A stretch of 64,000 bases of DNA from Frigoribacterium sp. JB110 (GCF_900163665.1 NZ_FUIA01000019.1:372001-436000), one strand, 5' to 3'. Shown: positions 34,514-43,341, numbered from the stretch's first letter. Numbers and translations: made by a program. Notes: generated from the letters alone by a model not told the origin.

Positions 34514-35128
34514 TCAGTGCGGTGCGCCGTGATGGCGCGACACGAAAGCGCTCCCCCTGACGTAGAACCGGCGCGGCGCGTCGACGGCCTTCGAGATCCC
34601 CACCCGCACGCCCGTGACGATCTCGGCGGCCGACAGCTCCGCCCTGCGGTCCAGGCGCAGCCCCCACCCGTCGCCCGCGAGAGACGTTCCGGTCAGCGAG
34701 AGATCGGCGCCGAGTGCCTGGCCGAGCTTTCCCGGCCCGTTGGTGAGCTCCGCTCCCCCGCGGCCGCGCCTGGCCCGCATGATCTCCTCGCCCTCCAGCG
34801 GTTCGGCGGCCCGGATGAGCACCCCGGAACCGACGCCGGCCCGCCCCGTGACGACATTGCAGCAGAAGTGGATGCCGTGCGAGCGGTAGACGTACAGATG
34901 GCCGGCCGGGAGGAACATCGCGGCGTTGCGCGGTGTGCGCCCGCGGAAGGTGTGGCTGGCCGGATCGGTCTCGTCGTACGCCTCGGTCTCCACGACCCTG
35001 ACCCGCACGCGCTCGCCGTCGATCTCACTGACGAGCTCGCAGCCCAGCAGCCGCCGCGCGGCCAGCTCGACGGGAGCGTCGAGGAAGCCGAATTCCGCGC
35101 CGGGTGCGGTGCCGGCCGTCGTCGTCAT
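34514..35128 (-). CDS. DNA-3-methyladenine glycosylase (Mpg/AAG family)
   Basis: A 204-residue monofunctional glycosylase that excises alkylated purines such as 3-methyladenine and hypoxanthine. RRLLGCELVSEI and VVETEAYDETDPASHTFRGRTPRN cover the catalytic Glu of the AAG family, and HGIHFCCNVVTG with ELTNGPGKLGQAL follow. The ATG at 35128 was chosen because GACTCT lies exactly six bases upstream, consistent with leaderless transcription; frame-matched GTG codons at 35158 and 35209 would add low-complexity sequence. It converges on the regulator gene. Confidence 0.92.
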   Translation of the reverse strand: MTTTAGTAPGAEFGFLDAPVELAARRLLGCELVSEIDGERVRVRVVETEAYDETDPASHTFRGRTPRNAAMFLPAGHLYVYRSHGIHFCCNVVTGRAGVGSGVLIRAAEPLEGEEIMRARRGRGGAELTNGPGKLGQALGADLSLTGTSLAGDGWGLRLDRRAELSAAEIVTGVRVGISKAVDAPRRFYVRGSAFVSRHHGAPH

Positions 35129-35243
35129 GCCACCAGAGTCCGCCGCGTTCGCCGTCACCCCTCCACTCTCGCATCCGGAACAGCCGTCCGCGCTCGACAC
35201 GACGCCCACGACCCACGAGCCAGGCGGGCCCGCCGCCGCGCTC

Positions 35244-35249
35244 TAGGCT
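35244..35249 (+). promoter_or_regulatory. -10 hexamer, leaderless start of rnhA
   Basis: TAGGCT, six bases before the ATG at 35256. Confidence 0.55.
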
Positions 35250-35255
35250 GAGGGG

Positions 35256-35939
35256 ATGACGATCACCGCCGCAGCAGACGGCTCCGCCCTCGGCAATCCA
35301 GGACCGATGGGCTGGGCATGGTTCATCGACGACGCCAGCTGGGCCGCGGGCGGCTCGCCCCACGGCACGAACAATCAGGGCGAGCTTCTGGCCGTGCTCG
35401 AGCTGCTGCGCGCGACGGCCGGCACCGACGAGGCGCTGCACATCGAGTGCGACAGCAAGTACGTGATCGACTCAGTCACCAGATGGATGCCCGGCTGGAA
35501 GCGCAAGGGCTGGCGCAAGGCGGACGGCAAGCCGGTGCTCAACCGCGACATCCTCGAGGCTCTCGATACCGAGATCACGGGCCGCAGCGTGACCTTCGAA
35601 TGGGTGAAGGGCCACGCAGGGCACCCGCGGAACGAGGCGGCGGACAAGCGGGCCAACGGCGCGGCTCAGGCGTACCGGAATCGCTCGGCCGTCGACGCGG
35701 GACCGGGCTTCGCTGGCCACGACGCAGAAGCGCCATCCCCTGCCGCGCCGCCGGCTGCCTCCGACCCGACCCGCACATCCGGGGCCGTGGCCGTCGAGCA
35801 GCCGACGCTGTTCGACGACCTCGACGACGACGCCACGGAGATCAGAATCACCCTCACGGCGAGCGAGCACGCACGGCTGCGCGAGCGCGCCTCGACGGCG
35901 GGGATCAGTCCGGAACAGTTCCTGCGCGAACTGATCTGA
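35256..35939 (+). CDS. rnhA: Ribonuclease HI with C-terminal extension
   Basis: A 227-residue protein. The first 145 residues are RNase HI, cutting RNA in RNA:DNA hybrids: AADGSALGNPGPMGWAW (first Asp), NNQGELLAVLELL (Glu), IECDSKYVID (Asp) and KGHAGHPRNEAADKRA (His and last Asp) give the full DEDD site. A Pro/Ala-rich linker leads to a tail TLFDDLDDDATEIRITLTAS with RLRERASTAGISPEQFLREL, which looks like a ribbon-helix-helix segment. Similar tails occur in actinobacterial RNase HI, but their role is unknown to me. Confidence 0.92.
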   Translation: MTITAAADGSALGNPGPMGWAWFIDDASWAAGGSPHGTNNQGELLAVLELLRATAGTDEALHIECDSKYVIDSVTRWMPGWKRKGWRKADGKPVLNRDILEALDTEITGRSVTFEWVKGHAGHPRNEAADKRANGAAQAYRNRSAVDAGPGFAGHDAEAPSPAAPPAASDPTRTSGAVAVEQPTLFDDLDDDATEIRITLTASEHARLRERASTAGISPEQFLRELI

Positions 35940-35993
35940 GCCGGTGCCCAGCGCAGCAGCAGGCGACTCATCGGACACGACCAGGGCGACACG

Positions 35994-36617
35994 ATGCCGG
36001 ATGATGCAGCCGATGACTCGATGACGGCGGGCGCACCCGTCGTCATCCGACGCTCGGGCGCTGTTCTCGCATGGACTGCAGCCCCATTCCGCACGTCCGC
36101 GCGCCTGATCGGGCGGACCCTGCTCGCCGGAATGCTCGCGCCGGGCGCGTCGCTCGGACAGGTGTGCCCCGCCTGCGGCGGCCCGCACGGCCCGCTCCTT
36201 GTCCGCGTCGGCGACGCTCCCGGCCCGCTCGTGAGCGTCTCGTACGCCGACGGATTCGTCGCCGTCGGCGTCGCGCCGGAGGGCGCACGCGCGTTCGGCA
36301 TCGACGTCGAGTTCGACGATGCGGCCACCCGCCGCGCGGTCGGCGAGGCCATCGGCGCGCGGATGGTCTCCTCGTGGACGCGCGGAGAAGCTGTTGCCAA
36401 GGCGCGCCGTACCGGCCTGCGCGGCGCGCTCCCCCGCACGATGCCGCGCCGGAGCGCCGATCGTTCCGGTTCCGCGTGCCACGAGCCCGCCAGTGCCGGC
36501 CGGCATGACCACGACGAATGGACGACGCCCGCCGCCGACGCACACCGTGCACTGGGCGGTTTCGACATCCGGATCGACAGCCCCCGTCGTGCGGTCCTCA
36601 GCGTCGCGCTCGCCTGA
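35994..36617 (+). CDS. 4'-phosphopantetheinyl transferase (Sfp type)
   Basis: A 207-residue enzyme that transfers phosphopantetheine from CoA to a Ser on a carrier protein. CPACGGPHGPL, VSVSYADGFVAVGVAP, GIDVEF (metal-binding Asp and Glu) and SWTRGEAVAKARRTGLRG are the Sfp-type core motifs in the usual order. The region after residue 150 is divergent and His-rich. It converges directly on the M1 peptidase gene (no bases between the stops) and lies beside the large peptide synthetase, whose carrier domain is its probable target. Confidence 0.85.
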   Translation: MPDDAADDSMTAGAPVVIRRSGAVLAWTAAPFRTSARLIGRTLLAGMLAPGASLGQVCPACGGPHGPLLVRVGDAPGPLVSVSYADGFVAVGVAPEGARAFGIDVEFDDAATRRAVGEAIGARMVSSWTRGEAVAKARRTGLRGALPRTMPRRSADRSGSACHEPASAGRHDHDEWTTPAADAHRALGGFDIRIDSPRRAVLSVALA

Positions 36618-37955
36618 TCAGGTCCCGTTCACGTCTCCCTGCGCCCGCCGCCCCGCGCGGGACGGGAGCTCTGGCAACGCGGTCTCGACGAGCCATGACC
36701 GCCGGAAGGCGTCCAGCGGCACGTCGGTGTGCGACGCGGCGAGCGCGAAGAAGGCGTCCTGCGTCGCGAGCGTGTGCGCTCTGCCCGTCGCCCATGCGCG
36801 CATCAGAGCCCGGAACGGCTGGTGCCCGATGGTGCGCCTGAGTGCTTCGAGCAGGAGTGCGCCGCGTTTGTAGACGCGGTCGTCGAACATGTCGTCCGCC
36901 CCGGGGTCGCCCAGGACGAGATCCTGCGGCAGCTCGGCGAGCCGCGCATGGTGCGCCTCAGCCAGGTCGGCGATGCTCCGGTCCCCTGACGATTCCGACC
37001 ACACCCATTCCGAGAAGCAGGCGAAGCCCTCGTTCAGCCAGATATCGCCCCAGGCGCCGATGCCGACGCTGTTGCCGAACCACTGGTGCGCCAACTCGTG
37101 CGCGAGCAGCCGCTGCTCGTCCGGCTCGGCATGATTGGCGCCGAAGGTGACCATTCCCTGCGATTCGAGCGGGATCTCGAGTTCCTCGCTGGTGACCACG
37201 ACCGTCAGGTCGTGCTGCGGATACGGGCCGAACCAGTCTTCGAACGTCTCGATCATCCGCGGCACGTCGGCGAAGGCCTCGAGCATCGAGCCGTGCTGGG
37301 CCGGCGGGGTCACCAGGCGCCAGCTCAACTCACCCGATGCGATCTGGGAGGTCTGCGGGTACTCCTGGTACGGCCCGACGTGCAGCGCCAGCAGGTAGGT
37401 CGCCGTCGGCACGTCGGACGAGAAGGACCAGGTGCGCTTGCCTGCTGCGCTCTCGACCGGGCCCGGCACACCCGTGGCCGCTGCGAAGAACTCCCGATCG
37501 GTGGTGAATCGGATGTCGTAGCGCGCGCGATCGTCGACGCGGTCGTTGCACGGGAACCAGGTCGGCGCACCGATCGGCTGCGCGGCGACCATCGCTCCCT
37601 CCTCCAGCTCTTCCCAGCCGAGCGTTCCCCAGCGGGAGCGACGAGGGCGAGGGCGACCGGCGTACTCGACCTCGAGCAGGAGCCGCTCCCCCGCCTCGAG
37701 TGTGCGGCCGAGCTTGACGGTGATGCCGTGGGCGTTCTGAGCGACCTTGCGCTGCGGCCTGCCGTCGACGCGGACCTTGCCCGCCTGCAGCCCGACCAGG
37801 TCGACGCGCAGCGAGCGGGTCTGCTCGGCCACCTCGATCCGCATCTGCGCGCGACCTGTGAGCCGGTTGGTGCGGGGTGTGTAGTCGATGTCGAGCGCAC
37901 AGTGCTCGACTCGGTAGCTGCTGTCGCCGCTGTGCGGCGTGTACTGCGTGCGCAT
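36618..37955 (-). CDS. M1 family zinc metallopeptidase, short form
   Basis: A 445-residue M1 peptidase consisting of the N-terminal beta domain and the catalytic domain only; the long helical C-terminal domain of PepN is missing. HELAHQWFGN plus NEGFACFSEW gives the HExxH-x18-E zinc site, and the exopeptidase motif GxMEN is replaced by SQGMVTFG. The gene follows the peptide synthetase on the same strand with a 9-base gap and its own leaderless -10. Zinc aminopeptidases that degrade epsilon-poly-lysine are known from producing Streptomyces, so a role in trimming or degrading the synthetase product is plausible but inferred. Confidence 0.9.
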   Translation of the reverse strand: MRTQYTPHSGDSSYRVEHCALDIDYTPRTNRLTGRAQMRIEVAEQTRSLRVDLVGLQAGKVRVDGRPQRKVAQNAHGITVKLGRTLEAGERLLLEVEYAGRPRPRRSRWGTLGWEELEEGAMVAAQPIGAPTWFPCNDRVDDRARYDIRFTTDREFFAAATGVPGPVESAAGKRTWSFSSDVPTATYLLALHVGPYQEYPQTSQIASGELSWRLVTPPAQHGSMLEAFADVPRMIETFEDWFGPYPQHDLTVVVTSEELEIPLESQGMVTFGANHAEPDEQRLLAHELAHQWFGNSVGIGAWGDIWLNEGFACFSEWVWSESSGDRSIADLAEAHHARLAELPQDLVLGDPGADDMFDDRVYKRGALLLEALRRTIGHQPFRALMRAWATGRAHTLATQDAFFALAASHTDVPLDAFRRSWLVETALPELPSRAGRRAQGDVNGT

Positions 37956-37961
37956 CCAGAG

Positions 37962-37967
37962 AACCTA
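37962..37967 (-). promoter_or_regulatory. -10 hexamer of the M1 gene overlapping the synthetase stop codon
   Basis: TAGGTT on the minus strand, six bases before the ATG at 37955; its first three bases are the TAG stop of the synthetase gene. Confidence 0.5.
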
Positions 37968-40900
37968 CTTCGTCGACTGGTAGGCGCGCACCTTCACCGC
38001 GCGCCATGGGCCGATGGGGTTCCCGCTCCAGCGCGAGCCGACCGGCACATCCTCGCCGCGCATGACGAGCGAGGCGGGGCCGACGGTGGCGTGCTCTCCG
38101 ATCTCCGCCGCGGGCAGGATCACGCTGTGCGGGCCGAGCGTCGCCCCCGCGCCCAGTTCGACGACGTCCATGCTCATGATCCGGTCGTGGAACAGGTGCG
38201 TCTGCACGACGCAGCCCCGGTTCACCGTGGAACCGTCGCCGAGGCGCACCAGGTCGGGTTCGGGCAGCCAGTACGACTCACACCACACGCCAGAGCCGAT
38301 CGTCGCTCCGAGTGAGCGCAGCCACAGTGTGAGCACGGGCGTGCCCGCGGCCGTGCGAGCGAACCACGGGGCGGCGAGCATCTCGGTGAACGTGTCGCTC
38401 ACCTCGGTGCGCCAGACGAAGCTCGACCACAGCGGCTGCTCGCCTGCGCGGATCGGACCGACGATGATCCACTTGGCTGCGGTTGAGATCACCGCGGCAG
38501 CGGCGCCTGCTGTGAGCATCACGACGCCGGCGAGCAGAACGGTCCACATGCCGACGGCCTGCCAGAGCCATGCGAACGCGAGCATCACAGCGAGCCCGAG
38601 GCCGCAGCTGACGATCACCGGAACGACTCGGCCCAGTTCCCACAGCGCGCGGGCGATGCGCAGCGCCGCACCCGGCCGGTACGTACGGGAGTCGTCGCTG
38701 TCCTGCGCGACTCTGCGCAGCCGCACCGGCGGCGACCCCAGCCACGACGATCCGGACTTCGCCTTCGTCGGCGCCGCGGACAGCACTGCGACGAGCGAGT
38801 TCTTCGGCACCCTGTGGCCTGCGGCGGCCATGCCCGAGTTCCCGAGGAAGGCGCGCTTGCCGATTCTGACCCTCCCGATCCGCAGCCACCCGCGGTGCAG
38901 CTCGTACGAGGCGACCATGGTGTCGTCGGCGAGGAAGGCGCCCTCGTCGATGCGCGTCAGGCTCGGAATGAGCAGCACCGTCGAGGCTTCGACGTTGCGG
39001 CCGACCCTGGCGCCGAGCAGGCGCAGCCACACCGGTGTGAACAGGCTCGAGTACAACGGGAACAGCAGCGTCCGAGCGGCATCGAGCACACGCTCGGTCG
39101 CCCATGCCTGCCATCCGACGCGGCCGAGCACGGGGTGAGTGCCCGGCCGCAGCCCGATAGAGAGCAGACGGACGAAGATGATGACGACACCGGCGTACAC
39201 GCTTCCCGCCACCAGCACCGCTGGCACGAGCCACACCGCCGCGGCGAGCGCGGCATCGCCGAGGGAACCCGCGCCGCGCATGCCCACGGCGATCACGGCG
39301 CCGCCTGCGACGAAGGAACCGAACGGCAGCAGCGCCAGAAGCATCGACGACAGCCCGTACACGGCCTGCCAGACCCACGAGCGGGGCGCTTCCTTCGACG
39401 GCCACTGGTCGCTCGAGTCGCCGCCGATGCGCACGGCGGGGGAACCCGCCCAGGTCTGACCGGACTTCACCCGCCCGAACACCGCCGACCCTGGCGTGAT
39501 CTCCGCGCCGTCGTCGATCCGTGCACCAGGTGCGAGCGTGCTGCGCGCGCCGACGGAGACCTGGCGCCCGATGCGCACCTCCCCGAGCCGCAGCACATCG
39601 CCGTCGATCCAGTACCCCGTGAGGTCCACCTCAGGCTCGATCGCCGAACCCCTTCCGACGGTGAGCATGCCCGTGATCGGCGGGAGCGTGTGCAGGCTGA
39701 CGCCCTTGCCGATCTTCGCGCCGAGCGCTCTCGCGTACAGGGTGATCCACGGCGCGCCGGCAAGGCCCACCGCCTCGATCTGCATGGCGAACTGCTCAGC
39801 GAGCCACAGCCGCATGTGCACGCGGCCGCCGCGCGGGTAGTCGCCAGGCCGCACACCGGCGAGCAGGACGCGCGCCGCGAAGGCCGCGATGCCCATCCGG
39901 CCGAACGGCGTCGCCACGACCGCGATGCCGATGACGAGCGCCCACCACGGCGCGGTCGGCAGCGCGTCGAAGCCGGTGGTGAGGTTCAGCACCGTTCCGG
40001 CGGTGAGCACGTAGACGAGCCAGCGCAGGCCTCCCGTGATGAACAGGGGAAGACCGACCAGCGTCTGCGTCCACTGCGTGCGCCTGCGCGTCGGACGTGC
40101 CTGGTGGAATTCGAGGTCGCCGGATGCCTCGTCCGTCGCCGCGATCGCCTTCGCCATCTGCCGCAGCTTCGGCATGTCGTAGATGTCTGCCACCGTGAAC
40201 TCCGGCACCCTGGCACGGACGCGCGAAACGAGCTGAGCGGCGCCGAGCGATCCTCCTCCGAGGTCGAAGAAGTCGGCGCCTCGATCGGGCACGGGCACCC
40301 CGAGCACCGCCTGCCACTGCTCGACAAGCCACTCCTCCGTGCTCGTGAGCCCTTCGATCCGGGTGGAATCGACGTTCTGAAGCGGCCACGGCAGTGCGGC
40401 CCTGTCCACCTTTCCCGACGTCCGCACGGGCAATTCCTCGACTTCGGCGAGCAGCGGCATCACGCCGGAGGGCAGCCGCTCGGCGAGCAGCTCCCTCGCT
40501 GCGGCGCGATCCAGCGGCGCCTCCGTCACGAGATAGCCGACGAGCACGGGAACGCCCGCCTCGCTCTCGCGCACGGCAGCGGCGGCGGCGGTGACGCCCG
40601 GCACGTCCTGCAGCGCGTTCTCGACCTCGCCCAGTTCGATCCGGCGCCCGCCGACCTTCACCTGGTCGTCCGCGCGCCCGACGAACATGAGCCCTTCGGG
40701 CTCGTAGCGCACGAGGTCACCCGACCGGTAGGCCCGCTCCCACCCCAGCGACGGCATCGGCGCGTACTTCTCCGCGTCCTTGGCCGGGTCGAGGTAGCTC
40801 GCCAGCCCGACCCCGCCGATGATGAGCTCACCGGTTTCGCCCTCTGCGACCCGGTTCCCCTCCGCGTCGACGACCGCGAGGTCCCATCCGTCCAGCGGCA

Positions 40901-41879
40901 GGCCGATGCTCACAGGCGTCTCGCCGTCGAGCGGGCATCCGCACGAGACGACGGTCGCCTCCGTCGGTCCGTACGTGTTCCAGACCTCACGGCCCGAGTC
41001 CGCCAATCGTGCGGCCAGCTCCGGCGGGCACGCCTCCCCGCCGAAGATCAGCAGCCGCACGTTCTCGATCGCCTCGGCCGGCCACATCGCGGCCAGCGTC
41101 GGCACGGTCGAGACGACGCTGATGCTCTGGCGCACCAGCCACCCCGACAGGTCCTCCCCCGATCGGACGAGCGAGCGCGGCGCAGGCACAAGGCACGCAC
41201 CGCTGCGCCACGCCAGCCACATCTCCTCGCACGAGGCGTCGAACGCGACGGACAGCCCGGCGAGCACGCGATCGCCAGGGCCCAGCGGCGCGTGGGGCAG
41301 GAACCAGTTCGCCTCGGCATCGACGAATGCCGCGGCGGAGCGATGCGAGACGGCGACGCCCTTGGGCACGCCGGTGGAGCCCGAGGTGAAGATCACCCAT
41401 GCGGCATCGTCGAGGCCGGGAAGTTCAGCATCCCGAACGCCCTGCTGCGAGCTCGCCGGGCTCGGCACGTAGCCGTCGTCGCCGATGATGCCGACGACCA
41501 TCGCCTCGCCGAAGACGAGGCGGGCACGCTCATCGGTGTCGTCCGCATCGACGGGAACGTAGGCGGCTCCCGCCATGATGATGCCGAGGATCGCGATGTA
41601 CAGATCTCGGGAGCCGCTGACCACGCGCACACCGACGCTGTCGCCGCGCCCGACTCCCTCACGGCGCAGCTCGTCCGCACGGGCGTCGCACGCATCGAGC
41701 AGCTCGACGTAGCTGAGGGCGCCGGACCCGTCGTCGAGCGCACTCGCGTTGGGATGCGCTGCGGCCGTGGCGCGCAGCACGTCGACGAGGGTGCGCGGCT
41801 GCGGCGCGAATCGGCCGCGCGCGAGCGGAAGCTGCGGATCGCGGTGCGAGATCGGGACGGGCGAAACGGTCGGATTCAC
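37965..41879 (-). CDS. Pls/PosA-type membrane peptide synthetase (poly-amino-acid synthase)
   Basis: A 1304-residue single-module enzyme. Adenylation motifs are complete: FTSGSTGVPKGVAVSH (A3), NTYGPTEATV (A5), YRSGDLVR (A7), GRADDQVKVGGRRIELGEVE (A8) and RTSGKVDRAALP (A10, catalytic Lys). A carrier domain follows with FFDLGGGSLGAAQL (phosphopantetheine Ser). The rest alternates membrane helices with three tandem left-handed beta-helix domains, the A-T-TM-C1-TM-C2-TM-C3 layout of epsilon-poly-L-lysine synthetase. FDASCEE puts Glu at the position of Trp239 in GrsA, which fits a basic amino acid. GTG start; TAGGAT at 41993-41998 is a possible -10. Confidence 0.9.
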   Translation of the reverse strand: MNPTVSPVPISHRDPQLPLARGRFAPQPRTLVDVLRATAAAHPNASALDDGSGALSYVELLDACDARADELRREGVGRGDSVGVRVVSGSRDLYIAILGIIMAGAAYVPVDADDTDERARLVFGEAMVVGIIGDDGYVPSPASSQQGVRDAELPGLDDAAWVIFTSGSTGVPKGVAVSHRSAAAFVDAEANWFLPHAPLGPGDRVLAGLSVAFDASCEEMWLAWRSGACLVPAPRSLVRSGEDLSGWLVRQSISVVSTVPTLAAMWPAEAIENVRLLIFGGEACPPELAARLADSGREVWNTYGPTEATVVSCGCPLDGETPVSIGLPLDGWDLAVVDAEGNRVAEGETGELIIGGVGLASYLDPAKDAEKYAPMPSLGWERAYRSGDLVRYEPEGLMFVGRADDQVKVGGRRIELGEVENALQDVPGVTAAAAAVRESEAGVPVLVGYLVTEAPLDRAAARELLAERLPSGVMPLLAEVEELPVRTSGKVDRAALPWPLQNVDSTRIEGLTSTEEWLVEQWQAVLGVPVPDRGADFFDLGGGSLGAAQLVSRVRARVPEFTVADIYDMPKLRQMAKAIAATDEASGDLEFHQARPTRRRTQWTQTLVGLPLFITGGLRWLVYVLTAGTVLNLTTGFDALPTAPWWALVIGIAVVATPFGRMGIAAFAARVLLAGVRPGDYPRGGRVHMRLWLAEQFAMQIEAVGLAGAPWITLYARALGAKIGKGVSLHTLPPITGMLTVGRGSAIEPEVDLTGYWIDGDVLRLGEVRIGRQVSVGARSTLAPGARIDDGAEITPGSAVFGRVKSGQTWAGSPAVRIGGDSSDQWPSKEAPRSWVWQAVYGLSSMLLALLPFGSFVAGGAVIAVGMRGAGSLGDAALAAAVWLVPAVLVAGSVYAGVVIIFVRLLSIGLRPGTHPVLGRVGWQAWATERVLDAARTLLFPLYSSLFTPVWLRLLGARVGRNVEASTVLLIPSLTRIDEGAFLADDTMVASYELHRGWLRIGRVRIGKRAFLGNSGMAAAGHRVPKNSLVAVLSAAPTKAKSGSSWLGSPPVRLRRVAQDSDDSRTYRPGAALRIARALWELGRVVPVIVSCGLGLAVMLAFAWLWQAVGMWTVLLAGVVMLTAGAAAAVISTAAKWIIVGPIRAGEQPLWSSFVWRTEVSDTFTEMLAAPWFARTAAGTPVLTLWLRSLGATIGSGVWCESYWLPEPDLVRLGDGSTVNRGCVVQTHLFHDRIMSMDVVELGAGATLGPHSVILPAAEIGEHATVGPASLVMRGEDVPVGSRWSGNPIGPWRAVKVRAYQSTK

Positions 41880-42101
41880 ACATCCGCTTTCTGTCGTGCG
41901 TTCGGTGCGGTTTCTCCCGGCAGTACGCCGTGCCGCGGCTCGATGCGCCAGCACGGCGCGGCGCGCGCTGTGCCGAGAACTGAACCGGTTTCATCCTATG
42001 AACGGGCCGCTCGAGCGTCGGTACGCCACGCAACCGAGCCGCACTCTGTTCACCTTGCGGACATTCTCCCGACATCGCGCGACCGGTTCGTCTCGGCTCC
42101 G

Positions 42102-42107
42102 TAGACT
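42102..42107 (+). promoter_or_regulatory. -10 of the metallopeptidase-clpS operon
   Basis: TAGACT followed after nine bases by an ATG that opens a nine-codon frame (42117-42146) whose TGA overlaps the ATG of the metallopeptidase gene. The predicted mRNA would begin just before this tiny frame. Confidence 0.45.
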
Positions 42108-42116
42108 GGTGCGGAC

Positions 42117-42146
42117 ATGCTGCAACGGAAGGCCCACGCCCTATGA
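42117..42146 (+). CDS. Possible nine-residue leader peptide
   Basis: ATG CTG CAA CGG AAG and four more codons, then TGA. It encodes MLQRKAHAL. The stop overlaps the next ATG (ATGA), so it would couple translation into the metallopeptidase gene. There is no direct evidence of translation. Confidence 0.3.
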   Translation: MLQRKAHAL

Positions 42147-42550
42147 GCGCTCCCGATCCCGCCGACCGCGCCGACGCCGCGGCCGGTCAGGAGGAGCCGA
42201 TGATGCGGATGGGCGCTGACGAGTTCGAGCGCCTCGTGATCGACGAGCTCGACCTGCTGCCCGACGACATGGTCGACGGGCTCGACAACGTGGTGTTCGT
42301 CATCGAGGACCGCCCTGAGGACGGCTCTCTCGGGCTCCTCGGTCTGTACGAGGGGCTCGCACTCACCGAGCGCGATCGCTACGGCATGGGCGACCTGCCC
42401 GACCGCATCATCGTGTACCGCGAACCGCACCTCGCCCGCTGCGCCACGGAGGACGAGCTCCGCGACGAGGTGCACACGACGCTGGTGCACGAGATCGGGC
42501 ACTTCTACGGAATCGACGACGAGCGACTGCACGAGCTGGGGTGGGCATGA
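42143..42550 (+). CDS. Zincin-like metallopeptidase family protein
   Basis: A 135-residue protein with the zinc motif HEIGHFYGIDDERLHELGW (HExxHxxGxxD) at the C-terminus, typical of the minimal zincin-like family (zincin_1) found beside clpS in actinobacteria. The domain begins near residue 20 (MMRMGADEFERLVIDELD); the first 20 residues are acidic and could be skipped by starting at the inner ATG. It is predicted cytosolic. The gene overlaps clpS by 4 nt, which suggests a role linked to proteolysis, but substrates are unknown. Confidence 0.88.
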   Translation: MSAPDPADRADAAAGQEEPMMRMGADEFERLVIDELDLLPDDMVDGLDNVVFVIEDRPEDGSLGLLGLYEGLALTERDRYGMGDLPDRIIVYREPHLARCATEDELRDEVHTTLVHEIGHFYGIDDERLHELGWA

Positions 42551-42837
42551 GCATCGCGCTTCCCGAGCTCGACGAGCAGATCGACCTGCAGCCTTCGTCA
42601 TCCGGGCCGTGGCAGACGGTCGTCTGGAACGACCCGGTCAACCTGATGAGCTACGTCGTCCGCGTGTTCCGAGAGCACTTCGGATACGGCCCAGAGAAGG
42701 CACAGCGACTCATGCTCGCCGTGCACAACGACGGCCATGCGATCGTCGCGGAAGGAGCCCGCGAGCAGATGGAACTGCACGCGCAGGCGATGCACGACTA
42801 CGGCCTGTGGGCCACCGTGCGGGAAGGAACACCATGA
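42547..42837 (+). CDS. clpS: ATP-dependent Clp protease adapter ClpS
   Basis: A 96-residue N-recognin adapter that delivers N-end-rule substrates to ClpC-ClpP. WQTVVWNDPVNLMSYVV contains the conserved N-D-P loop for the substrate alpha-amino group, and the His of LMLAVHNDGHAIV with EGAREQMELHAQAM completes the binding pocket and ClpA/C contact. The ATG overlaps the previous stop (ATGA) and its own stop overlaps the next start in the same way. Confidence 0.95.
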   Translation: MSIALPELDEQIDLQPSSSGPWQTVVWNDPVNLMSYVVRVFREHFGYGPEKAQRLMLAVHNDGHAIVAEGAREQMELHAQAMHDYGLWATVREGTP

Positions 42838-43316
42838 GCGAGAAGATGCTGATGCTCACGATGACGCGCATCGAGGTCGAGCATCTGGAGGACCTGGTGC
42901 GCCAGTTCGCGGACCTCGTCAACGGCACGCCGTCGGATGACCCGGCCGTCGAGCGCCTCGCTCCGGATGTCTATCCGGACGATCCCCACGCGTCGAGCGA
43001 GTTCCGCTCGCTCACCAGGGGCGACCTGCTGCATCGACGTGCTCGCGACGCGAGCATGGTCCGCCGTGCGCTCGAGAAGGTCACAGACAGCGGCGAGACA
43101 GACGAGTTCGCGCCGGTCGACCTCCCTCTCGACGAGGAGGCGACGGAGGCGTGGCTGCGCACCCTCACCGCGCTGCGACTGGTCATCGCCAGCCGCCTCG
43201 GCATCAGCGCTGAGACGCAGCACGATCCGGAGGATCCGCGCTTCGCGGTCTTCGACTGGCTCGGCTACCGCCTCGACGGCCTCGTCGCGGCCGCCGACGA
43301 GGCCCACGGCGCATGA
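42834..43316 (+). CDS. DUF2017-type protein
   Basis: A 160-residue helical protein, acidic, without motifs of known catalytic function. It carries TRIEVEHLEDLVRQFADLV at the N-terminus and DEEATEAWLRTLTALRLVIASRLGI in the C-terminal half. Proteins of this type (DUF2017) lie directly after clpS throughout actinobacteria, so a role connected with ClpS/ClpC is likely but untested as far as I know. It overlaps clpS by 4 nt and is followed 25 bases later by the HSP90-like gene. Confidence 0.85.
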   Translation: MSEKMLMLTMTRIEVEHLEDLVRQFADLVNGTPSDDPAVERLAPDVYPDDPHASSEFRSLTRGDLLHRRARDASMVRRALEKVTDSGETDEFAPVDLPLDEEATEAWLRTLTALRLVIASRLGISAETQHDPEDPRFAVFDWLGYRLDGLVAAADEAHGA

Positions 43317-43341
43317 CGCTCGAACCGTCCATCGCAGATTG

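Noticed and set aside
38814..42104. Open frame of 1096 codons antisense to the peptide synthetase
   Set aside because: It is a shadow of the adenylation and beta-helix coding sequence, with no family resemblance and no start signals.
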